64,000 nt of DNA, from contig OY756939.1 in the NCBI GenBank assembly GCA_963580275.1, positions 29,066,001 to 29,130,000 on the forward strand. The letters run 5' to 3'. Position numbers and translations under genes: made by a program. The notes beneath the pieces are model-generated. The model had not been told where the DNA came from. It saw nothing but the letters and a program-made list of their open reading frames with translations, and did no database searches. Positions 21,854 through 33,800 of the stretch are shown piece by piece (the first letter of the stretch is position 1; each line of letters starts with the position of its first letter). The stretch is from Crataegus laevigata (Eukaryota > Streptophyta > Magnoliopsida > Rosales > Rosaceae).

Positions 21854-22360
21854 CCTTCATGCACTAGGATTTAGGAAAACTAATCCTTCTTCATTTTGGA
21901 ATTCTTCTCCTTCATGAACTTGGAAAACTTCTTTGTTGTTGCAACTTGAGGCCATTGGGATTTGCCTTTCCTTCTTCAAGTAGGAAACCTTGTTTGAGTA
22001 GGAATCTTCATCTTCTAGGAATCCCAATTCAACTAGGAAACCTCAATCCACTAGGAATCCTAATTCAACTAGGAAACCCATTTTAACTAGGAATTTTCCT
22101 ACTTCAACTAGGAAACCTTGCTCAAGTAGGAATCATCATCTTCAAGTCTTCAATTTCGTCCATCCTCTTGGCTCCAAGCATATGATATCCATTCTAAGCT
22201 CGAATTTGCTCCAAAAGGCTCCAAAATGCATCCTTTTGCATACTTTGCCCTTAAATCCTGAAAATACATAAAACTAGCTTAAAAGACTACTTTACTAATG
22301 AAAAACACTCTAAATGCACAAGAACAAGCTAAACTAAGGTGCATAAATATGCTCCTATCA
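21854..22360 (-). repeat. Right piece of the minus-strand A1 LTR fragment split by element A
   Basis: It continues 9432-9526 after the TSD and ends (minus-strand start) with TGATAGGAGCATATTTATGC at 22360. It carries the TTTCCTAGTTGAA-type array (about 21960-22135). It abuts RNase H coding sequence at 22361 with no PPT between, so the junction is a deletion or recombination, not a normal element end. Confidence 0.8.
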
Positions 22361-23632
22361 AGCCACCACGTTTTCACTTCCTTTCTTGTCCCAGATTTCA
22401 ATATCGAACTCTTAAAGAAGAAGCATCCAACGAATGAGTCGTGGTTTGGCCTCTTTCTCGGTGAACAAGTACTTCAACGCTGCATGGTCAGTGTAAATAA
22501 TAACTTTAGTACCAAGCGAATAAGAACGGAATTGATCTAAAGCAAACACAACAGCAAGAAGTTCTTTTTCAGTGGTAAAGTAATTCAATTGCGCATCATT
22601 CAAAGTCCGGGATGCGTAATAGATAACATGCGGCCTTTTGTCCTTCATTTGCCCCAAAACAGCTCCTAATGCATAATCGGAAGCATCACACATAAGCTCA
22701 AAAGGAAGGCTCCAATTTGGTGGTACAATGATGGCGGCCGTAGTTAGCATCTCTTTGAAGTGTTTGAATGCCTTCTCACACTCCTCGTTGAAGTCAAACA
22801 CCACATCTTTCTGGAGGAGACGGCAAAAAGGGTTTGAAATCTTGGAAAAGTCCTTGATAAATCGCCTATAAAATCCTGCATGTCCAAGAAAAAAACGAAC
22901 CTCTCGAACCGAAGTAGGAGAGGGTAAGTAGCGTACAAGATCTATTTTTGATTTATCAACTTCAATTCCTCTTTCTGAAATGATATGCCCTAAAACTATG
23001 CCTTGTTTAACCATAAAGTGACATTTTTCCCAATTTAACACAAGGTTAGTTTCTACGCATCGTTCCAAGATTATTGCGAGATTTTCCAAACAACCATCAA
23101 ATGAATCACCAAAGACACTTAAGTCATCCATAAATACCTCAATAATCTTCTCCACAAAATCTGAAAAGATACTTACCATACATCTTTGGAACGTGGCCGG
23201 TGCATTGCATAAACCGAATGGCATGCGACAATAGGCAAAGGTACCAAAGGGGCACGTGAAAGTGGTCTTTTCTTGGTCATCCGGAGCTATGACAATCTGA
23301 TTATATCCAGAATAACCATCAAGAAAGCAATAAAAAGAATGACCAGCTAACCTTTCAAGCATTTGATCAATGAACGGCAAAGGGAAGTGGTCCTTCCTTG
23401 TGGTGGCGTTGAGCTTCCTATAATCGATGCACACTCACCAACCTGTTTGGATACGGGTTGGCACCAGCTCATTCTCGGCATTCTTCACCATAGTGACTCT
23501 GGATTTCTTTGGAACACATTGCACCGGCGAAACCCAACGACTATCTGAGATGGGATAAATCACTCCACAATCAAGAAGCTTGATAATCTCCTTCTTCACA
23601 ACTTCCATCATTGGAGGGTTGAGTCAGCGTTG
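22361..23632 (-). pseudogene. pol: Element M reverse transcriptase and partial RNase H, nonsense-mutated
   Basis: On the minus strand this encodes the RT lead-in (YPISDSRWVSPVQ), RT core with FMDD, and RNase H through TDHAALKYL to about KKGSENVVA, where it stops at the LTR junction. Reading frame is kept throughout, with in-frame stops at 23624-23626 and 23435-23437 (each at an Arg codon of intact relatives) and 22412-22414 (a Gln codon). The 340-codon open part lies at 22412-23434. All three changes fit C-to-T decay. The integrase that should follow is absent. This copy cannot make functional Pol. Confidence 0.9.
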
Positions 23633-25742
23633 TGATAGGAGCATATTTATGCTACTTAGTTAGCTTGTTTTCTTGCATTTACGTAGTTAGTTATCGTTTA
23701 TTATAATGATTTAAGCTATTTTCGTGTGTTTGTAGGTTCACATGGCAAGTGAAGCAAGAAAGTGCGTTTTGGTGCATTTTAGAGCTAAATTGAGCTTAAA
23801 TGGAGTACATGCATATGGAGCACCATGGATGGACGAATTTGGTGCTAAAATGAGCTAGGAATCAGTTTTAAAGATGATGAAACAAGTTTGGGACAAAGAA
23901 GATAAGGAAAGTGCAAGAAAGGTGGAACATTATCCAAAACATTATCCATATTCTTATCTTATCCAACATTATCCAAACATGTTCCATAAAACATGCTACA
24001 TGTTTCGTGTCGTGTTTCATGTCTTGTCTCTTCTAGAATGCCTTATCCATTCCTAAAGACATGCCTTGTGTTTCATGCCTTGTTTTTGCCTAAAAACATG
24101 CTGAAATGTCTTTCTAGAAGCCTAAAACAGATTTCCTAGAAAGGTGGCGCCTAGAACCTTTCTAGAAGGCCTTTGCCTTGCCTTGCAAGCCATCCCCCTT
24201 TCCCTTCAATTTGTGCCGCACCTTTTCCGCTTTTCCCCTTTGGATTTCTGATTTAATTGGCCCTTTTCCTTGTGGATTTGGGTTCAGTGGGCCATAAACA
24301 TTTTCCCTTATGGACTTACAATTCCTGCTGCACCTAGGGGCCCTAATCCATCACTTATGCTAAGTCCAAGCCCTAATATGATTTGCCCTAGGGTTTGTGA
24401 GGTCTATATATATATATATATTCTCTAATTGTGCCGCACCCTTATCACTCATTCTCCCCAAAAATCTATTCAGCCGCATCCAACATCTTCTCATCCTAAA
24501 ATCAGCCACACCATTCTTCCACCACCACCATAGCAACCACCTTGTGCCACCACCATTGAAGGAGGGGATGAGTAGTGCCATGCAGTCCAAAGGAAGGAAC
24601 AAACCTTGCGCATGCCATCTGCAACCATGGGAGTGTCTAGAGTTTTTTCTTCTTTTGTTTTTGTTTTCATGTTTAATTTAATTTGCTTTTCAATTATGTT
24701 AAACATGTGGAACTAATTTCTGTTTAGTTAGAGGCGAATTTGAAGCCATGGACATATGTTGGTTATGATTTGATTTACTCCAGTTATGAATTCATGAACT
24801 ATGGATGTGGTTTACTTTTCTATGTTGATTAAGAACTTGTTTATGTATGTGGGATGAGGGTCGACACTTAATTTGCATGCATAGATTTGATGCTAGGATA
24901 TAAGGGAATTTCACCTAATCGTTATGAACTTATATTCATGAGTGCTAAAGATCGCTAGTCACGATTGTGTTTAGTAAACCCTAGGTTGGATTAACATGCG
25001 TATTCCGTAGTTATGAATGCCTAGTCAATGTTTATGATTTCCATTGAACTTAATGATTTTTGTTGAATATCTCTATCATGCGTATCCCATAGTTAGGGAG
25101 TTTGATGAAGAATAATTTGGTTGTGATGATTATCCCGTCCAATTCAATGAGTCTAGAGAAATCTGAAAGTTAATTTAAGCGGACCTTATTAACTTGGAGC
25201 ATTGTCATTCATCGTTTGTTGAAGTCATAACTGGGAATCAAGTTATATGCATATGTTCATGTGTGGATAAGGACCCCTCTAACTAGTGTCTCATCATTCT
25301 ATTTCATCATAATCGGTTTACTTTGAAGTTTGTTTACAAGTTTCTGTTTTAAATTAAATTTCGTCAAAATCAATCCCCCATTTATTTTGAAGTGTTAGAT
25401 TAGTTAGAAATCAATTTAGTTTGTGTTTTTGAGAGTCTTGAGTCAAAGTATAACCTATTTTCGTCTAAATTGGTGTTTGTGTTCAAAACTGCCCAGAAAG
25501 TGGTTTTAAGGCAGTTTTGAGTGTTTCTGTGCAGTTTTGAGTCTTTTGGTTTGTTTTAGTGTTAGTTTTGCATTCTTTGAGTCTAGTTTAGTGTTTTACA
25601 CTTTGTTTTTACGTTTTTGAGTCTTATTCACATTGATTAGCATCCCTAGTTAATCCCCGGTCTAGAACGATCCCTACTTGCGTACATACTACAATTGTCA
25701 TCCATAGGGTTTAATTTGAGTGTCAAGTTAGTTTTCACATCA
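23633..25742 (+). repeat. Solo Athila-like LTR (A3), plus strand, TSD cgttg
   Basis: The 2110-bp LTR starts TGATAGGAGCATATTTATGC and ends GTTTTCACATCA. It is flanked by cgttg at 23628-23632 and 25743-25747. No internal sequence is present, so it is a solo LTR left by LTR-LTR recombination. A TATATATA run near 24404-24420 is the likely TATA region. It interrupts the pol linker of element M exactly and is closest to M's own 5' LTR. Confidence 0.93.
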
Positions 25743-26590
25743 CGTTGGGCCTCTCGAGTTGGTTTATTCCCCTCCTCTAGAAGCATGCGATGCATGCACA
25801 TAGTAGGGCTTATTCCCTTAATATCGACCAAAGTCCACCTAATGGCCGTCTTGTGCTCTTTCAACACCCGAATCAATTTCTCCTCCTCTAGGACCGTGAG
25901 TGATGAGGAGACAATGACCGGCAACATCTCGTTGTCTCCCAAAAAGACGCACTTTAAAAGATCGGGCAACGGTTTAAGCTCAAGTACGGGTGCCTGAATC
26001 ATTGAGGGTAACAACTTATTAGTAGAAACGGGAATTGGAATTGGTTTAGAAGGCTTACCATGGTGTTGAGGTAGTGACTCAAGGGCAGCCACTATCTCGG
26101 CCTCCTCTTCACTTCTAGGCACGGCAACATTGGGTTTTTGCCCAATTCCTTGTGAAATTGTGATTTCAAGCGTATCCCTCTCCAAGGAATCAAGATAATC
26201 CTGCGCCAAATCATCAAGTATATCAATAGAAAAACAAGAATGATCTTCCTTAGGAAATTTAATACTTTCAGAAAGATCGAAATCAATAACTTCCCCATCA
26301 AATTCCATAGTTAAAGTCCCTTTAAACACATCTATCTTGGTGCGGGCTGTTTTCATGAAGGGCCTCCCTAATAGGATCGGCAATGTGGTAGAATAGGGTG
26401 AATCCTCCATGTCAAGCACGTAGAAGTCCGCTGGAAAAATCAAATTACCAACCTGCACCAAAACATCTTCCAAAACACCTTTTGGATATGCATTAGAACG
26501 ATCGGCTAATTGAATAATCACACCATCGTTTTTAAGCTCACCTCAGTTCATAGATGCATAAATAGAGTATGGCATAACATTAATTGAATC
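25743..26590 (-). pseudogene. pol: Element M protease C-terminal half and PR-RT linker
   Basis: On the minus strand the frame runs from SINVMPYSIYASMN through a stop near 26548, then ADRSNAYPKGVLEDVLVQV, LGRPFMKTARTKIDV, a less conserved linker, and GISPTMCMHRMLLEEGNKP up to the solo LTR at 25742. It is colinear with residues about 665-970 of element A. The protease active site itself lies on the other side of the solo LTR at 26591-28464. Open reading continues a little into the LTR, which is a chance extension. Confidence 0.88.
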
Positions 26591-28464
26591 TGACGGGATT
26601 TTAAACCGCACAAATTTAACCCTCTTTTTGACAATTGTAGTATAGGTGTAAGTAGGGTATCGTTCTAGGCCGGGGATTAGGAGGGATTGCTAATCTACTC
26701 TAAATTAATTTAAAAATATTAAACAAGACTCAAAGACACAAAATTAGGCTAAAAACTCTAATAACTCAAAACACACTAAAATGACTCAAAACAAAGAAAA
26801 CAATTTAAATAGACACTAGGAACTAAAATGGACGGAAAATGAATTAAAAGATTAAAAATAATGAAAACTAATTAAATAATATAATTTAATAATGGGGGGG
26901 TTTGGTTTTGATGAAACGTAAATTAAACTTAACTAAATTACAGAATTGACAAAAACATAAAATAAAAGTGAACGGATAGGCGACGGATTGGCTAGAGGGT
27001 TTTTCTCCACACAAGACAATTGACCTTCAGTTGTTCTTTCAATAAGTTGTAAATCTCAATACTCCAGATTAATTAGGTACGCTAAAATTAACCTTTAGAT
27101 TTTCCTTATGTTATTGAATTGGATGAACAGCATACAACAACTCAAATTATTCCCCAAAAGTTCCCTACGTGAAAAGCACAATAGAGATACAATTAAAGAT
27201 CATTATGTTCTATGAAAATCATAAGTGTTGACAAGGCATTCGTAACTATGAACAGCATGATACGTTTGCCAGGAATTTACTTAACGCGATTGTGACTAGC
27301 AACCTTCACTATTCATGAATATAAGTTCATAACGATTAGGTGAAATTCACTTATATTCTAGCATCAAATTCATGCATGTAAATTAAGTATGCATTCTTAA
27401 TCGACAAACATAAATAAGTTATTAATCAAGCAGTTAAGCAAATTAAATCACAACTGAAGATATCAATTCAAATTACAAATATAATCATGGCTTTGAATTA
27501 TCCTCTAGCCAAAACAAATTAATTACACATTACTTATAAATTAAATAAAAGTAAAATCTGAGATTGGAGGATTAAACCGAAATGGAGACTGTGCACTGTG
27601 CAAATCTGTGCTTGTTTTCTGTCTCGCCTGAGCTCTGTGATGGCAGCCTCTGTTGGCTTTTCCTTTGGCTGCGTGCGCAGCCTTCCTCCTTTTAATTTCC
27701 CTCGAGTTCCCTCTGCTTCCGTGCCTTCCCTGCGCCTCCACCGAGGCTTCTTTCCTCCTGGCCGCGTGTAGCTGCCTGTCTCTCTGCCGCAAGTTAGCTG
27801 CTCAAGGCAGCTTAATTCCTTCCCAACGCTGCCAAAGACAGCCTTCTCAAGCTGCGTTCCCCCAGTTTCTCTGCTGCCAAATGGCAGTTGCCCGCTCCTC
27901 CGATTTGAGCGCTGCCAAAGCAGCCCTCCTCCGTGAAGCTCCCTTCCGAGGCTCCCCTCCTCTCTTATTTATTTCTATCTTCCTCCCCAAAGGCTCACCG
28001 ACTGCCTCCTGTTTGTTCTCATAGGATGCTGCCTCGGTGGACTCCTCTCGGTGACTGCTTTCCCTTTTCTTAATTAAACAAAGGGCAGCTGCCCTTTTCT
28101 TCTGTCCCGAGCATCATTCTTTTTTTTTTCTTTAATGCCGCATATTGCCTTCCACTTGCAGCACCGACTGCATTCCTTATTTTTCTTTTATATTTCTTTT
28201 GCTCGTTGCATTCCAACTCACCAAAAGGCAGCCCTCCCATCTTTATTTTCTGCAAGTTTTTATTAAGATACAAAAATCAAATAAGTGAGCAAGATAGTTT
28301 TTACGAATTTGTCACTTAAAATCTTACTTGTGCCATTTTTATTTTCTTAGCTAGATAAATTCTATAAAACACAAAAACAAAGTAAATAGCTCAAAATATG
28401 AGGAACTAACTAAGAAAAGACACGTGAATTTGATGTAAAAATATATATAAATATGATCCGATCA
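26591..28464 (-). repeat. Solo LTR of a third family (C), minus strand, TSD gaatc
   Basis: The 1874-bp segment has TG/CA ends; read on the minus strand it starts TGATCGGATCATATTTATAT and ends AAAATCCCGTCA. It is flanked by gaatc at 26586-26590 and 28465-28469. Its U5 tail shares the cctaatccccgg, tagaacgat and ctacaattgtca motifs of A-type LTRs, so it is a relative, but its centre (about 27590-28060) is GC-rich with recurring ggcagc/gctgcc words unlike any other LTR here. Confidence 0.9.
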
Positions 28465-28882
28465 GAATCCCCTAAGTCTAACATGGCATGTTCAAACTTA
28501 GTATTTCTAATAACGCACGGAATTGTAAAAATACCCGGATCTTTGCATTTAGGGGGTAATTTCCTTTGTAACACGGCAGAAACATTCTCACTTACTTGAA
28601 CCACCTCTTTGTTCGAAATCCTTCTCCTTGTTGTACAAAGTTCTTTTAAAAACTTAGCATAATTCGGGACTTGCTTGATTGCATCAAGGAGTGGGATATT
28701 GACTTGAACTTTCCGAAATGTCTCTAAAATGTCCTTCTCGGCTTCTTCCTTCTTTGATTGCCTAAACCTGCCAGGAAAGGGCACATTCATTGGAATGGAA
28801 CAAGAAAAATTTGAATTTGGACTTACCTTGGTGGTTTGGAATGGTTTAGAAGTGTTAGATGGCTGCGGCAAAGGATGGTCAT
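28465..28882 (-). pseudogene. gag-pol: Element M Gag C-terminus to protease active site
   Basis: The minus-strand frame encodes the Gag-PR linker (PFPGRFRQSKKEEAEKDIL), VSENVSAVLQRKLPPKCKDP and the protease motif MLDLGDS, which continues as INVMPYS across the solo LTR. Intact relatives read DLGAS, so the Ala after the Gly is Asp here, next to the catalytic Asp. It is cut on the right by element B at 28883 and on the left by the solo LTR. Confidence 0.88.
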
Positions 28883-30666
28883 TGATAGTTCACATTTCGT
28901 ATGCATTATTAGCATCCATATTTTGTGTCTTTGTGATGTTTTTGATCAAACTTGTTGCATTTTACATTATTTGGTGTTAGTGTGTAGTTAAGATTGTTTT
29001 AGGATCAATTGGAGGGCAATGAAGCAAAAACACCACATTTGGTGGCCGAGAGCTAGTTCAAGCATGGAGAACATCTTGTGAGTTAATTTGAAGTCCAAAT
29101 GAAGAATTGAGGACAAGTTGGTTGCTAGAATTTCAGGAAATGATTTGGAAGGATAATGGTGCAATTCGGCCAGTTTGGGTGATTTTATGCATGGCACATG
29201 CATTGGATTCAGATTTGGTGGTTTCACACACCTTGCCATGCATTAATTCACATCTCCACCCTTACCATTAGTTAAACCATTCAGCCACACATTTTCACCC
29301 ACAAATTCACCCATGCCGTGAGTTTTTAATCCTATGCCAGGCTGTCTTGGCAGTCATTCCACATGCATCTCCAAATACCACATGCATGCATTTCTCCATT
29401 GTGCCAAGCACTCACCATTTCAGAAAATGAATTCCCCCCATCATTACACACACTAGCATTCCATATTTTACAATTGTTGAGATCCAATCTTGGATCTAAA
29501 ATCTGAAACAATTATTCCTTGTTCTCCCTTTAAGTATTGTATTCAAGAAATCTGAAATATACTACATTCCTTACCCCATATTACATTCTACACTTTCATT
29601 CCATTCGAAACGTACATTCCATACTACTCCCATTGCATCTCTCACACACAAAAACACTCCATTTTCTGTCCATTCTCTACCATTTTCACTCAGACCATTC
29701 AACCTTAGCCGTGCCACAACCGTCCATAACACACTTGGAGGAGCCACACCACACTTGGAGGAGCTTGCACCGAAGGTCACTCTCAAGGGATCTTCAACAC
29801 GGTTTTGCTTCAAGGGGTTCTTCCTTTTAATTCTATGTACACTCATGTTATATTTCTATGTCAAATCTTTGTAAACATGAAGTGTAACTAATCTCCTTCT
29901 AGGGATTCGATGTAGCCTAGCAAGACTGCCATGTAACTCATTTGGAATGCTTAGTTTTATCTTTCTATTTCTTGTGTCATTCTCTGATTTAATTGTAACC
30001 TTATGTGTTGATTTTAATGTTTGATCACCATTCGAATTAACCATAGGTTGTATAGCCAATCTTATAGCACACATCATGCATAACCTTGGCAGAAATGGGA
30101 ATGATTAAAGGGGATGTTTTGCAAACATCATGCCGAGTGTTCCCTTGGTTTTGTGAAAGTTTCTTGTGCATAACACATTCTTGATTAGGAATCCAAGTTG
30201 CATATCACAACTAGGTTCATGTTTAAGAATATTTAATCAAATCCACACATCATATGGTTGATTATATCTAAGTGAAACAAACTCAAGAAATTGATAGATT
30301 GCTAAGCATAAATCTGAGTTAACAAACATGGAATTAGTTTAGCTATGGCGAAACCGAATCCCTAGATTCATCTCCCTTAGTTTCACCTCCTTAGCTCCTT
30401 CTCTCTATTGATACAATCCCTAGCCTCAACTCCCTCGGTTCTACCTCAGTTTATTACTTGTTGCTTCATTTACTTGTAGCCATTTCATGTCCGTATGTTT
30501 CAAGATACAACTTCAAATCTGTTTAACTTGATTAGTTCTAAGTTCTAGTAAGTTTCTTGCAAAACAAGTGGTTATATAGGTCTAATTAGTCCCTGTGGAT
30601 TCGACACCCTTACTTGTGTTCTTATACTCAACATGTTTGTAGCACTAGGAAGGAAAAACCTTAACA
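28883..30666 (+). repeat. Element B 5' LTR
   Basis: It starts TGATAGTTCACATTTCGTAT and ends AAAACCTTAACA. Only the first few bases (TGATAG) resemble A-type LTRs. U5 holds AGTCCCTG (30588-30595), complementary (one wobble) to the end of the primer site region. Confidence 0.95.
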
Positions 30667-30670
30667 AAAA

Positions 30671-30702
30671 TGGCGCCGTTGCCGGGGACTGATTTCAGTC
30701 CC
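30671..30702 (+). promoter_or_regulatory. Element B tRNA-Asp primer-binding site and overlapping hairpin
   Basis: TGGCGCCGTTGCCGGGGA lies at 30671-30688, four bases after the LTR. The hairpin arms are GGGACTGA (30685-30692) and TCAGTCCC (30695-30702) with a TT loop. Arm sequence differs from element A but pairing and position are kept. Confidence 0.85.
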
Positions 30703-30809
30703 TTGTAATTGCTTGTTTTGCTATTTAAACTTTGTTATTTTCATTCTAAGTAGAGTTTAGTTCTGATTTCTGTTTAATCTTGTTTGTTTTGTTTTGTTTT
30801 AGGTAGTAT

Positions 30810-33800
30810 ATGTCACATAGACTTGTTGAGTTGGGCCAAAGAATTGAACGTTTGAAAGGCAACACTTTGGACAACTTTGTGCCAACAAGTTCATCATCCT
30901 TTGTCCGAGGAGAAGAAGAAGCAAGTTCATCTAGTTCCACAAGTGAAGCTTCTGAGCACATTCATAAGGAAAGAGGAGAAGAGATGGCTGCCAACCAAGA
31001 TGAACTTAGAGCCTTGGAGGACTTTGCACAACCAATCATACCAAATTCTCCTTCATGCATCTTGCTCTCCACCGAAGCTAGAAACTATGATCTTAAGTCT
31101 TCACATTTTCATATGCTTCCTTCATTTTATGGCATACCTAATGAAGATCCTTTAGCTCATGTTAAGGAGTTTTACAATGTTGTGAGTGGTTTACCTTTGC
31201 AGGGAGTAAGTGAAGCAAACTTGAGAATGAGAGTGTTTCCTTACACTTTGAAAGACAAGGCCAAGAGTTGGTTAATGACCTTAGCTCCGGGTTCACTCAC
31301 CACATGGGATGCCGTGGCTAAGAAATTCTTGGAGAAGTTCTTCTCCACTCAAAAGACAGCCACCTTAAGGGGACAAATCTTCAACTTCAAACAAGATGAT
31401 GGAGAACCTTTCAATGAGTGTTGGGAGCGTTTTAAAGGACATTTGCTACAATGTCCACACCATGGGTTACCTCTTCATTTACAAATGCAAATTTTTTATG
31501 ATGGATTAACCCAAACATGTCAATCCACAGTTGATAATGCCGCAGGTGGTGCTTTGAAGAAAAAGAATGCTCAAGAATCTTACAACATTTATGAGATGTT
31601 GGGATCTAATGCTCAACACAAAGATGTAAGGGGTAAGAAACTTGGAGTGTATGAAACAAATTCTAACCATGATCTTTCTTTGCAGGTAGCTAACCTAGAA
31701 AGAAAGCTTGAATCCGTGCTCAACTTGGTGCCAACACCAAGTGAGGTGTGTGCCATTTGCAACATACCAAGCCACCCTACTCATCAATGTCCATCTAGGG
31801 AGGCCTATCCCGAGTTTGTTCAAGAACAAGTGAACCTCATGAATTCTTACAATCAAAGGCCAAGGAATGATGCATTTTCAAACACATATAATCCGGGGTG
31901 GAGAGATCATCCCAACTTTTCATGGAAGAACAACAACAACTACCAAAACTTCCAACCAAGACCTCCCAATGCCAACCAAAATCAAGTCCAAAACTTCCAA
32001 CCAAGACCTGCCCCTACACTTGAGGATACGGTTAAGTTGTTAGCTCAAAACACATTGCAATTCCAACAAGCCACAAATAGCACTTTCCAACAACATTCGG
32101 CTGCCCTAACCAAAATGGAGACACAATTGGGACAAATTGCAGATGCCTTGAACCAAAGAGAGGTTGGCAAGTTTCCAAGCCAACCCGTGATACTCCAAAG
32201 GAACCAAGAGCAAGCCAAAGCAATAACTACACTAAGAAATGGTAAGGTTATTGATAATAGAGTTGGAAATGAAGTTACTAATGAATTTGATCATGTGAAT
32301 ATAGGTGGAAATGAGAAACCAAATGAGGAACCAAGCCATGCTTCTTCCTCAAATGAAGCACCAAACCTTCACAAGGCCGAGAAGCCTTACACTCCACCAA
32401 TACCATTCCCTGGAAGACTTGCCAAGGGCAAGCAGGATAAGTCATTTAAAGAGATTTTTGATATCCTAAGTAAGGTGAATGTGAACTTACCTTTGCTTGA
32501 TGTCATTAGGAACATGCCGGCTTATGGGAAATTCTTCAAGGAGTTAAACAACTACAAAAGGAAGTATGGACCACATGAGAAGGTAGTGGTGTCGGAGAAT
32601 GTAAGTGCGGTGTTGCAAAGAAAACTTCCACCAAAGCTCAAAGATCCGGGAAGTTTTTCAATCAACATAACCATAGGAGACAAGAAAGTAGAGAAGGCCA
32701 TGCTTGATTTGGGTGCTAGCATCAACTTAATGCCATACTCCGTGTACCTTCAATTAGGTTTGGGGGAATTGAAGGCCACAACCATTTCACTACAACTTGC
32801 GGACAGATCCGTGAAGTATCCAAGAGGTATAGTAGAGGACATTCTAGTTCAAATTGATAAACTAATCTTGCCTGTGGATTTTGTAGTATTGGACATGGAA
32901 GAAGCACCTATACATGATAGAGAATTGCCTATTTTGCTTGGAAGACCATTCATGGCCACGGCCAAGACCATCATTGATGTGCAAAATGGAATCCTCACTA
33001 TGACAGTGCTAGGAGAGACCGTCCAATTCAAAGTGTTTGAGTCTCTTGCTCATCCTTCTTCATCTCTTGATTGCTATGCCATTGATGTGCTTGATTCACT
33101 TGTTTTCTCTAAGTTCTTGCAGGCACAATCCAATGAACCATTACAAACTGTTTTAACTCAATCTCAAGATGAGTTTGATGATGAAGATGCACTCATGGAA
33201 GTGGTTGCTGCCTTGGAAGCATTAGCACCGTATCCTTTTAATGTTTCACCTCTTGTAGAGTCATTAGAACCATCAAGGTCACATTTAATCCCTTCCATTG
33301 TTAAGGCACCTAAACTTGAACTTAAACCACTTCCACCACATCTAAAATATGCATATCTAGCTGAATTTGAAACTCTTCCAGTTATCATAGCCTCGGACCT
33401 AACACCTAATGAAGAAGATAAACTACTTAGGGTGTTAAAAGAGTCCAAATCGGCTATTGGTTGGTCTATTGCAGATATCAAGGGAATAAGCCCTACTAGG
33501 TGCATGCATAGGATCCTTTTGGAAGATGGAGCAAAGACAACCCGTGAGCCACAAAGAAGGCTCAATCCACACATGAAAGAAGTTGTGCGGGATGAAGTGT
33601 TGAAATTGTTAGATGTGGGGATCATATATCCTATTTCTGATAGCAAATGGGTGAGTGCCATTCAAGTGGTACCAAAGAAGGTGGGAATCACGGTGATGAG
33701 GAATGAAAACAAAGAGCTTGTGACCATAAAACCCACGGCTAGTTGGAGAGTTTGCACCGATTACAGGAAGTTGAATTCTAACACTAGAAAAGATTACTTT

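Noticed and set aside
24404..24420. TA microsatellite as an independent repeat
   Set aside because: It sits where other LTRs of the group have their TATA region (near 2250, 6739, 42770, 63662), so it is better read as promoter sequence.
27653..28024. 123-codon ORF in the GC-rich core of solo LTR C
   Set aside because: High GC removes stops by chance. Cys/Ser/Leu-rich translation with no recognised domain.
29537..29830. 97-codon ORF in element B LTR, repeated at 38610-38903
   Set aside because: The repeat is explained by LTR duplication. Low-complexity His/Ser/Thr composition and no recognisable domain.
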